From Pirellulales bacterium (GTDB lineage Bacteria > Planctomycetota > Planctomycetia > Pirellulales > Thermoguttaceae), in contig DAOWNK010000216.1 in the NCBI GenBank assembly GCA_030642635.1, forward strand, positions 1-5,538: a stretch of DNA of 5,538 nt, read 5' to 3'. This document shows, piece by piece, positions 4,093 to 5,538 of the stretch (position 1 is its first letter; every line of letters starts with the position of its first letter). The position numbers and the translations under genes were made by a program. The notes under the pieces are model-generated. The model was not told the origin of the DNA, did not search any database, and saw only the letters and a program-made list of their open reading frames with translations.

Positions 4093-5538
4093 ATGTTGTA
4101 CAACCATTGCAAAAACAAATTACATCCGGGCAAGTTGACAATTCTAATCACATTGTCAGCATGCCTGTTTTGCAATCACCTGGAAGCTGCAAACCAGACA
4201 GCGAAGAAACCGACGAACTTCGTCATCATACTCATCGACGACCTTGGCTGGACCGACCTGACCTGCCAGGGGAGCAAGTATTACGAAACCCCGAACATCG
4301 ACCGGCTTGCCGCCGAGGGAATGCGGTTTACCGACGGGTACGCCGCCTGTGCCGTCTGCTCGCCTACCAGGGCGGCCGTGCAGACCGGGCGGTATCCGGC
4401 CAGGGTCGGCGTGACCGACTGGATACGCGTGAAGTTCCAGGGCGGGAAAATCCCTCCCGCCGGAGAAAAACCATCGCAGTATGTCGGAGGCCCAAACGAT
4501 AAGCTCCTTTGCCCACGCAACCCGTTCTACATGGAACTCGACGAGCTGACCTTGGCAGAAGCACTCAGCCGGGCCGGATACGTCTCGTGCCACATCGGTA
4601 AGTGGCACCTGGGCCAGGAGAACTATTTCCCGGAAAAACAGGGCTACGATGTGAACATCGGCGGGTGCGATCTGGGCCAGCCGCCGAGCTACTTCGATCC
4701 ATACGGATCGAAAAGAGCACATTGCAAAATCCATAACCTCAAACCACGCAAAACCGGCGAGTACCTTACCGACCGCGAGGCCGACGAGGCAGTCGCATTC
4801 ATCAAGGCTAACAAGGATAAACCATTTTTGCTGGGCATGTGCCACTACGCCGTCCATACGCCGATCCAGGCGAAGAAGGACATTACGGCCAAATACGCCG
4901 CCAAACCGAAAACCAACCACAAAAATCCCGTCTACGCGGCAATGATCGAAAGCGTGGACGACGCGACCGGCAAGATACTCAAGGCGCTGGACGACTGCGG
5001 CGTGGCGGATCGGACCGTTGTGATCTTCACGTCCGACAACGGCGGCCAGTCGCACATCGAGCGTCTACACGGCCCGACCGACAACGCACTGCTGCGCTCC
5101 GGCAAGGGGTTTCCATACGAGGGCGGCATCCGAGTACCGCTTATCGTACATTGGCCCGGCGTGGTCGAACCGGGCAGCACCTGCAACGTGCCGGCGTGCA
5201 GCGTAGATTTCTTCCCAACGCTGCTCGATATCGCAAGAGTACACTTGCCGAACGATCGGGCAATCGACGGCGAAAGCCTGCTGCCGCTTTTGAAACAAAC
5301 CGGCACGCTGAAGCGAGACGCACTCTACTGGCACTTTCCACACTATCGCACACGACCCGGTAATCCACACTACACCGGCCCCTATAGCATCATTCGCCAG
5401 GACGATTGGAAGCTGATAAAACGCTACGAGAGCGGCCGACGGGAACTGTACAACCTGGCCGACGACATCGGCGAGACGACCGACCTTTCGGCAAAAATGC
5501 CCCAAAAAGTTGCCGAGTTGGACCGGAAGCTAACGGCG
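4093..5538 (+). CDS. Secreted Cys-type sulfatase, S1/arylsulfatase A-like (3' end outside window)
   Basis: It is predicted to hydrolyse sulfate esters (EC 3.1.6.-) outside the cytoplasm; the substrate is unknown. The frame is open for 482 codons to the window edge. ATG 4093 has a strong Shine-Dalgarno (AAGGAG, 4081-4086). Residues 1-32 form a signal peptide with Lys residues before LTILITLSACLF; LSAC (21-24) also fits a lipobox, so either a soluble or a Cys24-anchored form is possible. Metal ligands Asp49-Asp50 are followed by CSPTR (89-93), whose Cys89 is the residue matured to formylglycine. Next come GKWHLG (169-174), HYAVHTP with His251 and His255, FTSDNGG with Asp315-Asn316, and SGKGFPYEGGIRVP with Lys338. 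ELYNL (451-455) is the usual C-terminal strand, so only a short tail is probably missing. All catalytic positions expected of the family are present. No carbohydrate-binding module or partner enzyme is visible. Confidence 0.93.
   Translation, partial: MLYNHCKNKLHPGKLTILITLSACLFCNHLEAANQTAKKPTNFVIILIDDLGWTDLTCQGSKYYETPNIDRLAAEGMRFTDGYAACAVCSPTRAAVQTGRYPARVGVTDWIRVKFQGGKIPPAGEKPSQYVGGPNDKLLCPRNPFYMELDELTLAEALSRAGYVSCHIGKWHLGQENYFPEKQGYDVNIGGCDLGQPPSYFDPYGSKRAHCKIHNLKPRKTGEYLTDREADEAVAFIKANKDKPFLLGMCHYAVHTPIQAKKDITAKYAAKPKTNHKNPVYAAMIESVDDATGKILKALDDCGVADRTVVIFTSDNGGQSHIERLHGPTDNALLRSGKGFPYEGGIRVPLIVHWPGVVEPGSTCNVPACSVDFFPTLLDIARVHLPNDRAIDGESLLPLLKQTGTLKRDALYWHFPHYRTRPGNPHYTGPYSIIRQDDWKLIKRYESGRRELYNLADDIGETTDLSAKMPQKVAELDRKLTA

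Noticed and set aside
4156..5055. 299-codon open frame on the - strand
   Set aside because: It lies antisense within the sulfatase, whose motifs are all in the + frame. It shows no family motif and is a by-product of GC-rich codon use.

Overview
The window reads as a chromosomal stretch of a GC-rich Gram-negative bacterium, most likely from the Planctomycetota. Three things point there: a shikimate dehydrogenase whose frame continues upstream into what looks like the tail of a type I 3-dehydroquinate dehydratase (an AroD-AroE fusion), an A24 prepilin peptidase with a long membrane insertion and a GFGDVTL motif, and a secreted Cys-type sulfatase. The lineage is inferred from gene content and familiarity with these families, not from a marker gene. 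All five genes are on the + strand.

Layout. Bases 1-900 hold the 3' part of the AroD/AroE-type gene, and aroK starts in a one-base TGATG overlap at 900. These two genes carry out consecutive steps of the shikimate pathway and are very probably one translationally coupled unit. The 3' end of aroK runs into an inverted-repeat element (1412-1583) that supplies the last ~21 codons and the stop. Directly after it, a GTG at 1601 starts a polytopic GxGD prepilin peptidase (to 2809). Bases 2810-2938 hold nothing recognisable. A pair of near-identical palindromes in mirror orientation (2939-3020, REPIN-like) then sits just upstream of an OmpA/Pal-type peptidoglycan-binding lipoprotein gene (3035-3856).

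Between the lipoprotein gene and the last gene lie 236 bases rich in structure: a heptamer direct repeat at the stop codon, a leftward terminator-like hairpin, a three-way-junction element (3934-4025), and a good sigma70-type promoter (4023-4051). The final gene, a sulfatase (4093 onward), runs off the right edge.

The genes cover aromatic amino-acid precursor synthesis, pseudopilin processing, envelope anchoring and secreted sulfate-ester hydrolysis. Apart from aroDE-aroK they do not obviously form one pathway. I see no undescribed multi-gene system. The unusual content is in the intergenic repeats, three different families that have reached gene ends, a 5' leader and a promoter, and in two protein-level oddities: the altered cofactor motif of the shikimate dehydrogenase, and the prepilin peptidase that lacks the zinc cysteines but carries an extra membrane block.
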